64,000 nucleotides of DNA from Planctomycetia bacterium. GTDB lineage: Bacteria; Planctomycetota; Phycisphaerae; UBA1845; Fen-1342. The notes under the pieces were generated by a model, which worked only from the letters and a program-made list of their open reading frames with translations, was not told the origin of the DNA and did no database searches. The stretch is taken from NCBI GenBank assembly GCA_015709575.1, contig CP054190.1, positions 3,222,616-3,286,615 on the forward strand, in the 5' to 3' direction. Position 1 is the first letter of the stretch, and each line of letters opens with the position of its first letter. Made by a program: the position numbers and the translations under genes. Below, piece after piece: positions 45,301 through 52,514 of the stretch.

Positions 45301-45954
45301 CCGGACGGCACGCGGCTGCGGCTGGCGAACATGCGCGGCACGCTCTGCGGGGGCAGCGCCGTCGCGGGCGTCAGTGTCGATCCGGCCAGCGGCGAATACG
45401 AATTCAATCTCGTCATGCGCGAGGTCGCGCTGGATGATTTCATGCAGCGCCCGCGCGAGGCGGACGCCCCGCCCGGCGGAACGATCGACGGCCACGTCTT
45501 TCTGCGCGGCAGCGGCGGCGACGATGAATCCCGCCGCGGACAGGGCGAGATGTCGATCGTCAACGCGTCGTTCCTGAAGCTGCCGGTGCTCTCGCGGGTC
45601 GTGCAGGTCAGCCGCGAGCGCGACCCCACCATCGGCGACGCCGTGAACCGCGCCACGCTGCGCTACAACTGGGAAGGCAGCGTGCTGCGCTTCGACCGCG
45701 TCATCGTCGAAGGCGCGGACCTGCGGCTGGTCGGCACCGGCACCTGGAACCTGGCCTCCGACCGCATCGAATTCACGCTGGTCGGGGCGCATCCGTCCGC
45801 GTGGCCGCGGGTCGCGATCCTGTCCGACTTGCTGGAACAGGCCGGCCAGCAACTGGTGCAGTACCGCGTCGAGGGCGACACCGCCTCGCCGCGCGTCGCG
45901 ATCGAGCCGCTGGGTCAGCTCACCGAGCCGCTGCGCAAGCTGCTGCGGGAGTGA
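42334..45954 (+). CDS. Giant AsmA/YhdP-like membrane-anchored protein
   Basis: This is 1,206 residues. A short basic N-terminus and one TM (about 28-48, VLWSLIGLMVMLGGAYAYVS) are followed by a very long beta-rich periplasmic region beginning LRVVELGEIAFSPWTGIEFS, the opening strand pattern of AsmA-like proteins. The end resembles the family's C-terminal block: NASFLKLPVLSRVVQVSRER, LRYNWEGSVLRFDRVIVEGA, LRLVGTGTWNLASDRIEFTL and AILSDLLEQAGQQLVQYRVE. AsmA-like proteins are thought to form grooved beta-taco bridges moving lipids between the two membranes. No DUF boundaries can be placed more closely by eye. Confidence 0.82.
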   Translation: MLSPAPSPLPVTLAPPRRRARRVRRVLWSLIGLMVMLGGAYAYVSRPAHLRSLLESALGSANLRVVELGEIAFSPWTGIEFSDLEVAWISSARTPGEPPAAGSSRLRLGYARVACSNWALLWGRFRPQSAFVRELTCMIVRDATGPDWEWPDAARVSHEGYPPLLDVLPPLAIEQADVQLFVLEAGRQRLLRRWQFAATGSRIRPQDTECYSLDLKPTGGARPRSSDDTPEMLQIRVFRDRLDAHVGAIELATLVPMLPAKAAAALRDIELSGSVSVRSLSLRPDGTSRVSFVAEGLSGSVPFEEGLPARQRYMQLSEGNLHVALALGTTGEASMQTRLAARLNGAPMTLDATVQRTQPATGMNPAEARDGPPRFAQRLLDSLLGSQAEYEVKFAVDALQGPLESTHPAFFASASVPPDLADFFRNFRPVGPGDIRAHVRGTLRNAGGSVTFDKPEHVEASCDPRGVTVRYYRFPYDIHNVRGRFRTGLDGITLEGLTGERDGATLTCEGHVESWHEWAPFALRFRANGVPLNYALYDALPESDQAVWMERWPTGLCDVDVLVERGPGSPDGPRIPPTVSVDARLLSGSLRAPDGRLIERADGLLSIREDSMRILDLHGFLDGAPIRLRGETRILPGGASESQMHVEASAMPIERSHTVRFGDAERTIRFLGVADVIGRMHADTPGDDPRDHFVLKFGAGRLFDAENGAPWQVSGGQAVLTADVLNLSELRGVRAGAVLTASGVLPQRPGTGEMSLDIRVEADALEAAAAGLAPPDWAQTVRDLRLVGGGRIGLLVREAEPEGAASLEFSLESDRATPVWLPLPLTDLKSLLRVSGSTVELKSASALLADGGTLTASGVGTWQQGPSELDLRVHAESVALTPRVLAAMPGALPKFLARLDPTGVADLNLDRIALQPGSSAPTWRVDGGLKLRAASLSLGLDLTEMEGALNGSAMVRPDGALDVNAGFTVATGRLAGRPISGWEGQISAAPDGTRLRLANMRGTLCGGSAVAGVSVDPASGEYEFNLVMREVALDDFMQRPREADAPPGGTIDGHVFLRGSGGDDESRRGQGEMSIVNASFLKLPVLSRVVQVSRERDPTIGDAVNRATLRYNWEGSVLRFDRVIVEGADLRLVGTGTWNLASDRIEFTLVGAHPSAWPRVAILSDLLEQAGQQLVQYRVEGDTASPRVAIEPLGQLTEPLRKLLRE

Positions 45955-46180
45955 GCCGCACTCGTTCACGACATTTCGCGCCGATCCCCGACACCACAAG
46001 TCAATCCGCGCCGAGCCGCGATCAATCGCGACTATCCGCCGCCATCCGCACCGGCGGAGCCGAAACCGCTATCCCGCCGACGCCCGTGTCGGTACACTCG
46101 GGGCGTAGGTTCGGGCGTGAGGTCTGGTGCGATCGTGGGCGTTGCGGGGAAAGTCCGGCGCCCCGGGATTGAGGAGCGTC

Positions 46181-46621
46181 ATGCCGCTGCATCTCGACGA
46201 AGAGGCGACCGCCGTGAAGGACCTGGCCGAAAAGCTGGCGCGCGAGCAGGAGCTTGAGTACGTCGGCACCGAGCACGTACTGCTGGCGATTTTGCGGCAG
46301 GGCGCGAACGCCGGGGCGCGCGTGCTGGCGGATTTCGGCGTGACGGAGGCCCGCGCTTCTGAGACCGTGAACCGCCTGATCCAGCACGAGAAGGAAGATA
46401 CCTGGGTCTTCGGCCGCCTGCCCGGCTCGCCGCACTTTCGCAACGTCATTGCGCTGGCGATAGATGAAGCCACGCAGCTCGAGAGCACCAGCATCGGCAG
46501 TGCGCACCTGCTGCTGGCATTGCTTCGCGAGAAGGGCAGCACGGCGCAGCGCGCCCTGGCCGCGCTCGGCGTCACGCTGGCGGAATGCCGCGACCGTGTC
46601 GTCAAGCACCTCGGCGGCTGA
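46181..46621 (+). CDS. Stand-alone Clp N-terminal (ClpR) domain protein
   Basis: This is 146 residues from ATG 46181 (GAGGAG six bases upstream). Two Clp_N repeats are visible: AVKDLAEKLAREQELEYVGT with EHVLLAILRQG and ARVLADFGV, then FRNVIALAIDEATQLESTSI with AHLLLALLREKG and QRALAALGV. In ClpA/ClpC this domain binds substrates and adaptors ahead of two AAA+ rings; here no ATPase follows. It is probably an adaptor or substrate-binding relative of ClpS/ClpC N domains. Confidence 0.88.
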   Translation: MPLHLDEEATAVKDLAEKLAREQELEYVGTEHVLLAILRQGANAGARVLADFGVTEARASETVNRLIQHEKEDTWVFGRLPGSPHFRNVIALAIDEATQLESTSIGSAHLLLALLREKGSTAQRALAALGVTLAECRDRVVKHLGG

Positions 46622-46808
46622 CGCCCGACTCCCCGCCTGAGCCGGCTTGTCGTCGACGCCGATTGGATACTCCACCAGCCCTGCACCGATCAGTTGTGCC
46701 CCACTGTCAACGGATGCCGCGGGCTGATCATCAATGCGGCGAAGGGTCGCAGGCTGGTGCTGAGCGCGGGTGAACTGCCCGTCGCTCGACCGCGTTTTCT
46801 GCATGGAT
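46622..46808. other. Spacer before REP cluster
   Basis: No gene seen. It carries CGCGTTTTCTGCATGGATGG just before the pair, which returns as GCGTTTTCTGCACGGATGG near 46943, so this context was duplicated with the element. Confidence 0.5.
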
Positions 46809-46934
46809 GGGTGGCATGCAGTCGCTGTAGGCAGCGTGAGCATGCAACGGAGGCGTGGAAAGACACTCAGCGAATTGCATGCCTACGCGGAGTACCGCGA
46901 AGGCATGCCACCCGGCCGCGAAGGCATGCCACCC
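46809..46934. repeat. REP-like pair 9 with one truncated half
   Basis: A 105-bp B-A pair (46809-46913) with a decayed head B (inner loop TAGG) and intact head A, followed by a 21-bp truncated A half (46914-46934, GGCCGCGAAGGCATGCCACCC read as the reverse of the usual half). Confidence 0.8.
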
Positions 46935-46969
46935 GGCCGGCAGCGTTTTCTGCACGGATGGGTGGCATG

Positions 46970-47006
46970 CTCTCGCTGTACGCAGCGTGAGCATGCAGCA
47001 GGCACC
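46970..47006. repeat. Single REP-like head B
   Basis: A solitary 37-bp head: GGGTGGCATGC, then TCTCGCTG, loop TACG, CAGCG and TGAGCATGC. No partner head follows. Confidence 0.8.
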
Positions 47007-47199
47007 GTCGGCCGTTACGGGCGGTCGGGACGGACCGCTGCGCTGGCCGTGCCCACAAACGGATCGTGTCCGCCGGGCGAAGTCTGCGCCCGCCGCCGCT
47101 CAATTGCCGCTTGATTCAACCGCTGGGCCGATTTACAGTTTCATGCCCCGCTGGTGAGCATCCGTGCGGGACTCCCCCGGGGTCTGACTCCGGGCCGCC
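47007..47199. other. Spacer upstream of tRNA-Thr
   Basis: No gene seen; it presumably contains the tRNA promoter. No clear -35/-10 pair in this GC-rich stretch. Confidence 0.4.
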
Positions 47200-47271
47200 G
47201 CCGATGTAGCTCAATGGTAGAGCACGGCTTTCGTAAAGCCGGGGTTATGGGTTCAACTCCCATCATCGGCT
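47200..47271 (+). tRNA. tRNA-Thr (anticodon CGT)
   Basis: A complete 72-nt cloverleaf without encoded CCA. Acceptor GCCGATG pairs with CATCGGC. D arm GCTC/GAGC. Anticodon arm CGGCT, loop TTCGTAA, AGCCG. T arm ATGGG, loop TTCAACT, CCCAT. The discriminator base is T. Anticodon CGT reads ACG. Confidence 0.97.
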
Positions 47272-47547
47272 CTTTCCTCCGCACGCAGGCCACGCGCTTC
47301 CCGCCACGCGCGCGCCATCGATCACCGGCGCCCGGCGGCCCCGCGTGCCAGCCCGCCCCGATCGCGGTACCATCACCAAACAGAACCGACCGCGGAAATG
47401 GTGGCCGCAGCGCCCCAAGGCGGCGGCGGAACCTGGGCAGGCGTGACGCCAGCGACGCTGCGCCCGACATGCACCGCACTACGGAGCGTGGCGCGCCCCG
47501 GAGTTCACTGCGCCGCCGCGCGCCACACCCTGCTTCGGAGATCGCCC

Positions 47548-48675
47548 GTGAGATCCGCCACCCCGCACCTGCTCTGCGTTCTTCTAACGCCGCTTGCGTT
47601 GCTCATTCCGCTTGCGTTGCTCAGCCCGTTTGCGAGCGGTCAATCCGCGTCGGCGGTGCAAGGTTCCTCCCCGGCCGACAACGACGCTCTGCGCAAGCTC
47701 ATCGAGCAGATCGCCAGCGCCGACGAGGATGATCGCGAGGACGCCGAGGAAGAATTGATCCGCCGTCTCAGCGGGCCGCTGGTCGCCGCCGTCGGCAATC
47801 TCGAAGCCCGGCCGATTGAGCAGCAGGCGCGCGTCGTCCGTGCACTGGAGCGATATCAGTCCGTGCTGCGGCTGGAACTCGCACGGGTGTCGCTGCGAGA
47901 ACCGGATCGCAAACTGCTGGACGAATTCACCCGTTCGCAGCGCGCCCTGGTAGAGCAGCTCTTCTCCGACGCCCCCGCGCTGCGGCTCGCCGCGGTACGG
48001 CGCATCCCGCTCAAGCCCGACAGCGGAGCGGGCGTGCTGCTGGCGCTGAAGGTCAATGACGCCGACGGGGACGTCGCCGAGGCGGCGCTCGACAGCGCAC
48101 TGCGCCTGCGGGACGAGGTCGTCGCCCGGTCGCTGGTGCATTACGTCCGCAGCGCCACGCAGGCCATCGCCGGCGGATACTACGGCCCGCAGGACTCCGA
48201 CACCGCCGCCGTGGTCGCGCGCTTCGTGCGGATGTCGATCGAGGTGATCGGCGCGGCCCGCTATCGTGAGGGCGTGCCGGACGTCGTGGCGGCCGTGCGC
48301 GTCCTTGCCCGGACGCCCTTCGCAGCGCCCGGCTTTTTCGAGTTGCCCCCGATCGCCGCGGCACTGGCGGAACTGGGCGACCGTCGCGCTGCGCCGGTCC
48401 TGATGGAACTGCTCGACCAGACCGGGTCATCGCGCGTTGTGTCGCTCGGCCCGGGCCGCCTGGCGACGGTCACCGTCGGCGATGAAATGCTGCTGGCGCT
48501 GCTGCGCCTGTATGAGCGACCCCCGGCCGACTTCGGCTTTCAAGCGAACGACGCCGGCGCGCTGGCTTTTCCCGACGAAGACACCCGCGTGGAGGGCCAC
48601 CGCCGATTCCGCCTATGGCACCGGGAAAACGCCCCGGCCACACCTGAATCCCAACCCGCCCAGGAGCGTAAGTGA
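47548..48675 (+). CDS. Exported HEAT-like helical repeat protein
   Basis: This is 375 residues from GTG 47548 (GGAG nine bases upstream), opening a signal peptide (LLCVLLTPLALLIPLALLSP). The mature part begins with an acidic helix (LIEQIASADEDDREDAEEEL) and then has short helical pairs of HEAT type (DAPALRLAAVRRIPLKPDSG, VNDADGDVAEAALDSALRLR, PPIAAALAELGDRRAAPVLM). The stop overlaps the start of the phosphatase gene by four bases, so the two are translationally coupled and may act together outside the cytoplasm. Confidence 0.78.
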   Translation: MRSATPHLLCVLLTPLALLIPLALLSPFASGQSASAVQGSSPADNDALRKLIEQIASADEDDREDAEEELIRRLSGPLVAAVGNLEARPIEQQARVVRALERYQSVLRLELARVSLREPDRKLLDEFTRSQRALVEQLFSDAPALRLAAVRRIPLKPDSGAGVLLALKVNDADGDVAEAALDSALRLRDEVVARSLVHYVRSATQAIAGGYYGPQDSDTAAVVARFVRMSIEVIGAARYREGVPDVVAAVRVLARTPFAAPGFFELPPIAAALAELGDRRAAPVLMELLDQTGSSRVVSLGPGRLATVTVGDEMLLALLRLYERPPADFGFQANDAGALAFPDEDTRVEGHRRFRLWHRENAPATPESQPAQERK

Positions 48676-49994
48676 GCACGATCGATCCCGCGACGCCGCG
48701 CCCCTCCGCACCCGCGTCCGCTGTATCCGGCCGGCTGGCGGACGGCGCAGCGGATGCCGAATCGCTGCCAGATAGCGAGACCGTGAGCCGCAGTGTCCAT
48801 CCCCGGACCATTCTTCTCGCGGCACTGCTGGTCGCCGTCATCGGCGTGCTGGGCTATGCCGCCTACCCCTACGTCGCACCACCCTGGATTGACGAGGGAC
48901 CGCTGGTCCAGCAATCCACGCCGACCGAGCTCACACTGGTCTGGTTCACCTCGCGCGAAGCCGGGTGCGAGGTGCGCTTCACCTCCGCCGACGGCGGCGC
49001 TCAAAAGCTGACTACCCGTGGCAAACGCCACGCCGCGCGCCTCACCGGCCTGCGATCCTCCACCGCCACCGAATACTCCATCCACGAAGGGGACCGGGAG
49101 CTGTTCCGCGGAAAGGCGCACACCGCTCGCGCTGCCGACGAGCCGTTCACATTCGTCGTGTTCGGCGACAGCGGCCGCGGCAAAAGCGACCAATACGCGC
49201 TGGCCGCGCGCATGCCCGCGGAAAAACCCGACTTCCTGCTGCATACCGGCGACCTGGTCTATCCCGCCGGCGAGCGACACGACTACAAGGCCAAGTTCTT
49301 CAAGCCATATGCAGCGCTGCTTGCTTCCGTCGCGTTCTGGCCGTCGCTCGGCAACCATGACGTGGCCAAGGAATCGGACTCGGCAGCCCCCTATCGCGAA
49401 GTGTTCGAACTACCGCAGAACGGCCCGGCCGGTCAGCCGCCGGAGAACAACTACTGGTTCGACTACGCGAACGCCCGCATCGCGGTGTTTGACAGCAATC
49501 TGGACGAATCAACGACACGCAGCGTCATTCTGCCGTGGCTCCGGTCGGCATTCAGCGCCCCGCACCCGGCCGGCGGACCGCGGTGGCGGTTCGTCGTGAT
49601 GCACCACCCCGTTTACAGCGTGGGCAAGCACGGGGATACGCCCCGAATCCGCGACAATCTCGTGTCGGTGTTCGAGGAGTTGGCGGTGGACGTGGTTTTT
49701 TCCGGCCACGACCACCTGCACGAGCGAACCGTGCCAATGGTCGGCGGACGGGCGGCGAGCGGGAGCGAGCGCGGTGTGGTGTACCTGGTGAGCGGCGCAG
49801 GCGGGGCGAAGCTGTACAGCGTCAAACCACGGGACCAGTGGCCGCCGTATTACGCGATGGTCAACAACGAAACCCACAGCTTCACGGTAATTCGGATCGA
49901 GAATGAGCGGCTCCGGGCACGCACGGTCGGGCTGACGGGTGCCGGGATTGATGAATGGGAGTTGACTCGGTCGCCGGAAGGTAGCAACAATTGA
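48672..49994 (+). CDS. Membrane-anchored metallophosphatase, purple-acid-phosphatase-like
   Basis: This is 440 residues from GTG 48672. A cytoplasmic N-terminus of about 40 residues and one TM (about 46-68, ILLAALLVAVIGVLGYAAYP) are followed by a fibronectin-like domain (about 78-160, TPTELTLVWFTSREAGCEVR). The calcineurin-like catalytic domain has all metal motifs: FVVFGDSGRGK, LLHTGDLVYPAGERHDY, PSLGNHDVAKE, FVVMHHPVYSVG and VVFSGHDHLHERT. The catalytic domain is outside the cytoplasm. It is probably a phosphomonoesterase for phosphate scavenging; the substrate is unproven. Confidence 0.92.
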   Translation: MSTIDPATPRPSAPASAVSGRLADGAADAESLPDSETVSRSVHPRTILLAALLVAVIGVLGYAAYPYVAPPWIDEGPLVQQSTPTELTLVWFTSREAGCEVRFTSADGGAQKLTTRGKRHAARLTGLRSSTATEYSIHEGDRELFRGKAHTARAADEPFTFVVFGDSGRGKSDQYALAARMPAEKPDFLLHTGDLVYPAGERHDYKAKFFKPYAALLASVAFWPSLGNHDVAKESDSAAPYREVFELPQNGPAGQPPENNYWFDYANARIAVFDSNLDESTTRSVILPWLRSAFSAPHPAGGPRWRFVVMHHPVYSVGKHGDTPRIRDNLVSVFEELAVDVVFSGHDHLHERTVPMVGGRAASGSERGVVYLVSGAGGAKLYSVKPRDQWPPYYAMVNNETHSFTVIRIENERLRARTVGLTGAGIDEWELTRSPEGSNN

Positions 49995-50090
49995 CGCAGA
50001 TCGTAATCGCTCCCGGAGCGGATCCTAGTCCAATAATCCGCGCAGCTTGCGTAGATTGCACGAAATTCCCGGGAGCGCGTCAGATTCCGA

Positions 50091-50120
50091 TTGACTTGGG
50101 TCGCGGCGTCTGGCTATTAT
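50091..50120 (+). promoter_or_regulatory. Sigma-70-type promoter of the PEP-CTERM gene
   Basis: TTGACT at 50091-50096 and TATTAT at 50115-50120, spacing 18. This is the best promoter match in the window and sits in an otherwise GC-rich sequence. A start near 50127 gives a leader of about 95 bases. Confidence 0.75.
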
Positions 50121-50142
50121 GCGGGTCGGATATGGAATGATC

Positions 50143-50195
50143 CCGGCACACTTGTGGAGGGTGTGCCGGCTCTGCAGGTCCGCAGAACGACCTGC
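50143..50195 (+). promoter_or_regulatory. Two tandem hairpins in the leader of the PEP-CTERM gene
   Basis: Hairpin 1: CCGGCACAC (50143-50151) with GTGTGCCGG (50161-50169), nine perfect pairs and a 9-base loop. Hairpin 2: GCAGGTC (50174-50180) with GACCTGC (50189-50195), seven pairs and an 8-base loop. Both precede the ribosome binding site GAGGAGG at 50206-50212. No U run follows, so they are not terminators; mRNA stabilisation or translation control is likely. Confidence 0.6.
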
Positions 50196-50222
50196 TTGCA
50201 CGTCTGAGGAGGAGTTTCAGGA

Positions 50223-50900
50223 ATGAAGCGTTTCACGGCTTTGGCCGCGCTCGGTCTCTTTGCAGCCGGGTCGGCATCCGCCGCCCAGATCGTTCAGTCG
50301 GAGCTTTTTGGCCCCGGCACACCGAATTTTTCCACCACGCTGACCTTCAACCAGTTCAACGGCAACCTGGCCGACCTGATCTCGGTGCAGGTCTCGCTGT
50401 CGCTGGCGGTGAGCGGCGGCAACCTGATCGTTGACAACGACGGGGCGGACCCGGCACTGGTCAACGTCGAGCTGGGCGCCGCGGCGACACTGACGTCGGT
50501 GGATGTCGTTCTGCTGAACAATGCTTTCCAGAACGTCGTCGGGACGGTTTCTGCGTCCACGTCAGATGTCTTCAACCTCGCCGGCAACGTCGGCGACGGT
50601 CTGAACGACTTCGATCCGAGCGGCCCGGACGGGGCCATCCTGATCGGTGGCAACGATTCTGATTCGAACGGCGGATTCATCAACGCACTGTTCTTCCCCG
50701 GCTATGTCGGGGCGGGCACGTTCGACGTTACCGCGAACGTCCAGCAGATCCTGGACTTCGGCGGCGTCGGCGGTGTCGAGGGTGCGTTCAACTCGGTGCT
50801 GGCCGAGGGCAAGGTCACTGTGATCTACAACTACGTGCCCGAGCCCGCGTCGCTGTCGCTGCTGGCGCTGGTCGGCTTGATCGCCGCCCGCCGCCGCTAA
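50223..50900 (+). CDS. PEP-CTERM sorted secreted protein
   Basis: This is 225 residues with a signal peptide (MKRFTALAALGLFAAGSASA). The mature beta-rich domain (VQSELFGPGTPNFSTTLTFN, then QFNGNLADLISVQVSLSLAV and YVGAGTFDVTANVQQILDFG) looks like the choice-of-anchor E type. It ends YVPEPASLSLLALVGLIAARR plus R: a perfect PEP-CTERM signal, recognised by exosortase and linked with export or surface anchoring in Gram-negative bacteria with exopolysaccharide. No exosortase gene lies in the window. The promoter, leader hairpins and terminator are all visible, so it is a single-gene transcript. Confidence 0.9.
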   Translation: MKRFTALAALGLFAAGSASAAQIVQSELFGPGTPNFSTTLTFNQFNGNLADLISVQVSLSLAVSGGNLIVDNDGADPALVNVELGAAATLTSVDVVLLNNAFQNVVGTVSASTSDVFNLAGNVGDGLNDFDPSGPDGAILIGGNDSDSNGGFINALFFPGYVGAGTFDVTANVQQILDFGGVGGVEGAFNSVLAEGKVTVIYNYVPEPASLSLLALVGLIAARRR

Positions 50901-50962
50901 ATGACTCGGTGGCCGGGGTGACCCTGGTCACGATCCGGGTTGCGAAAATCGCGATAGATTAC

Positions 50963-51003
50963 GAGGGCCGTCCCGGTCGCCGGGCCGGCCCTCTTTTCTT
51001 CCT
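50963..51003 (+). terminator. Rho-independent terminator of the PEP-CTERM gene
   Basis: Arms GAGGGCCG (50963-50970) and CGGCCCTC (50986-50993), with an inner CCGG-CCGG pairing, are followed at once by TTTTCTTCCTCT. It sits 62 bases past the stop codon. It is the only textbook terminator I found in the window. Confidence 0.85.
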
Positions 51004-51081
51004 CTCTGCTCGGGGTTGATCTCGGAGAAAGCCGCGCGGCCGGCCCATCCCGTGCGCCCGCGACTTCACGGAGACGCCGTT

Positions 51082-52419
51082 TTGCGAACCTGGCGCACAC
51101 GCTGGATTTTGCTCGCAATTGTCGGCGTGATTCAGCCGGAGCTGTTTGCCCAATGCAACGGCGTGCTAACGCCGGCCGGTGCGCCTCCCGGGCCGACCCC
51201 TCGAAGCGGATTCGCGGCCACATTCGATGACGCACGGGCGATGGGGTTGATCTTCGGCGGATCGGCGAGCGGAGTCCGATCCAATCAAACATGGACGTGG
51301 AATGGCGCGGCGTGGACTCTGGCCGCTGCCGGCGGCCCGAGCGCCCGCACCTATCCGACGGCGGCGAGCGACCCCGTTCGGGCGCGCGTGGTGCTGTTCG
51401 GCGGCCTCGACACGATCTTTCGAAACGACACATGGGAGTGGGACGGGGCGGCGTGGATGTTGCGTACGGTGGGCGGCCCCACCGCCCGTGCCTTCTCCAC
51501 GTCCGCCTTCGACCCCTCCCGCGAAACCATCGTGCTGTTCGGCGGCTTCAGCGGTCTGCTGCACGGCGACACATGGGAATGGAACGGCGTTTCGTGGTCC
51601 CTGCGGGCGACCGGCGGACCTTCGCCGCGCTACCTCAGCGCGATGGCGGCTGATCCGGCCCGCGGACAACTGTTGCTCTTCGGCGGCATTGACGCGGGGA
51701 ACCCGCGATTGGGCGACACCTGGGCGTGGAATGGCACATCCTGGACACAACTTTGCTCCAGCGGACCGCCGCCGCGCTACGGACACACGCTGGCGACCGA
51801 CACGGCGCGCGGCCGGGTCGTGCTCTTTGGCGGCGTCGAGGCGGATTCGGTCAGCAGCGGACAGGCGTGGGAATGGACCGGCGCTGAATGGAAGCTGAGC
51901 GTCACCAATCCTGCGGCCGCACGGAACGCGCACGGCGCATTCTTTGACCCCGTGCAGGGCGAAACCGTGATCTTCGGCGGGCGGCTCGGCTCGTCCGACC
52001 TCGGCGATACCTGGCGCTATCGCGGCCCTGCGCCGCCGCGAATCCTGCATTCGCCGTCCGCGCAGGTCGGTCCCGAAGGTGGCTCGGCCATCTTCTCAGT
52101 CGCCGCGGAGGGAGTGGGCCCTCTGCAATTTCGCTGGCGGCGAAACGCCGTCCCGTTGTACGACGACAGCCGCATCTTCGGGTGCGCAACGGCCGAGCTG
52201 CAAATCACCGGACTCATCCTCACGGACGTGGCCGCCTATGACTGCGTCGTCACAAACGCCTGCGGCACGGTGCGATCGGACCCGGCCGCGGTACGCGTAA
52301 CCGTGATCCGCGGCGACACGAACTGCGACGGGGAAGTGGACAATTTTGACATCGACAGCTTCGTACTCCGCGTCCTGAATCCCACGGCGTACGCGATCGC
52401 GTTCCCCGACTGTCATTAG
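51082..52419 (+). CDS. Secreted Kelch-repeat protein with Ig-like domain and a single dockerin-like loop
   Basis: This is 445 residues from TTG 51082 (GGAG eight bases upstream), which gives a good signal peptide ([20 protein letters not shown], cut near FAQ); a longer TTG start at 51016 has no site. Five or six Kelch blades of about 50 residues follow, each with the pattern [10 protein letters not shown], then DTWEWNG and [61 protein letters not shown]. Then comes an Ig-like domain (about 345-420, [20 protein letters not shown]). One loop, [18 protein letters not shown], ends the protein, with no second loop. Confidence 0.8.
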
Positions 52420-52514
52420 GCGCGACCGCCGCGGACCGCTCCGCCAGGCGTCTCGACAGCTCGCCGCCCCGGTTCCTTTCCTGCCGCTGCTCACGCTCGT
52501 TCGGGCAACCGCCG

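Noticed and set aside
46970..47199. Attachment site of an integrated element at the tRNA-Thr gene
   Set aside because: No integrase and no duplicated tRNA 3' end was found within the window.
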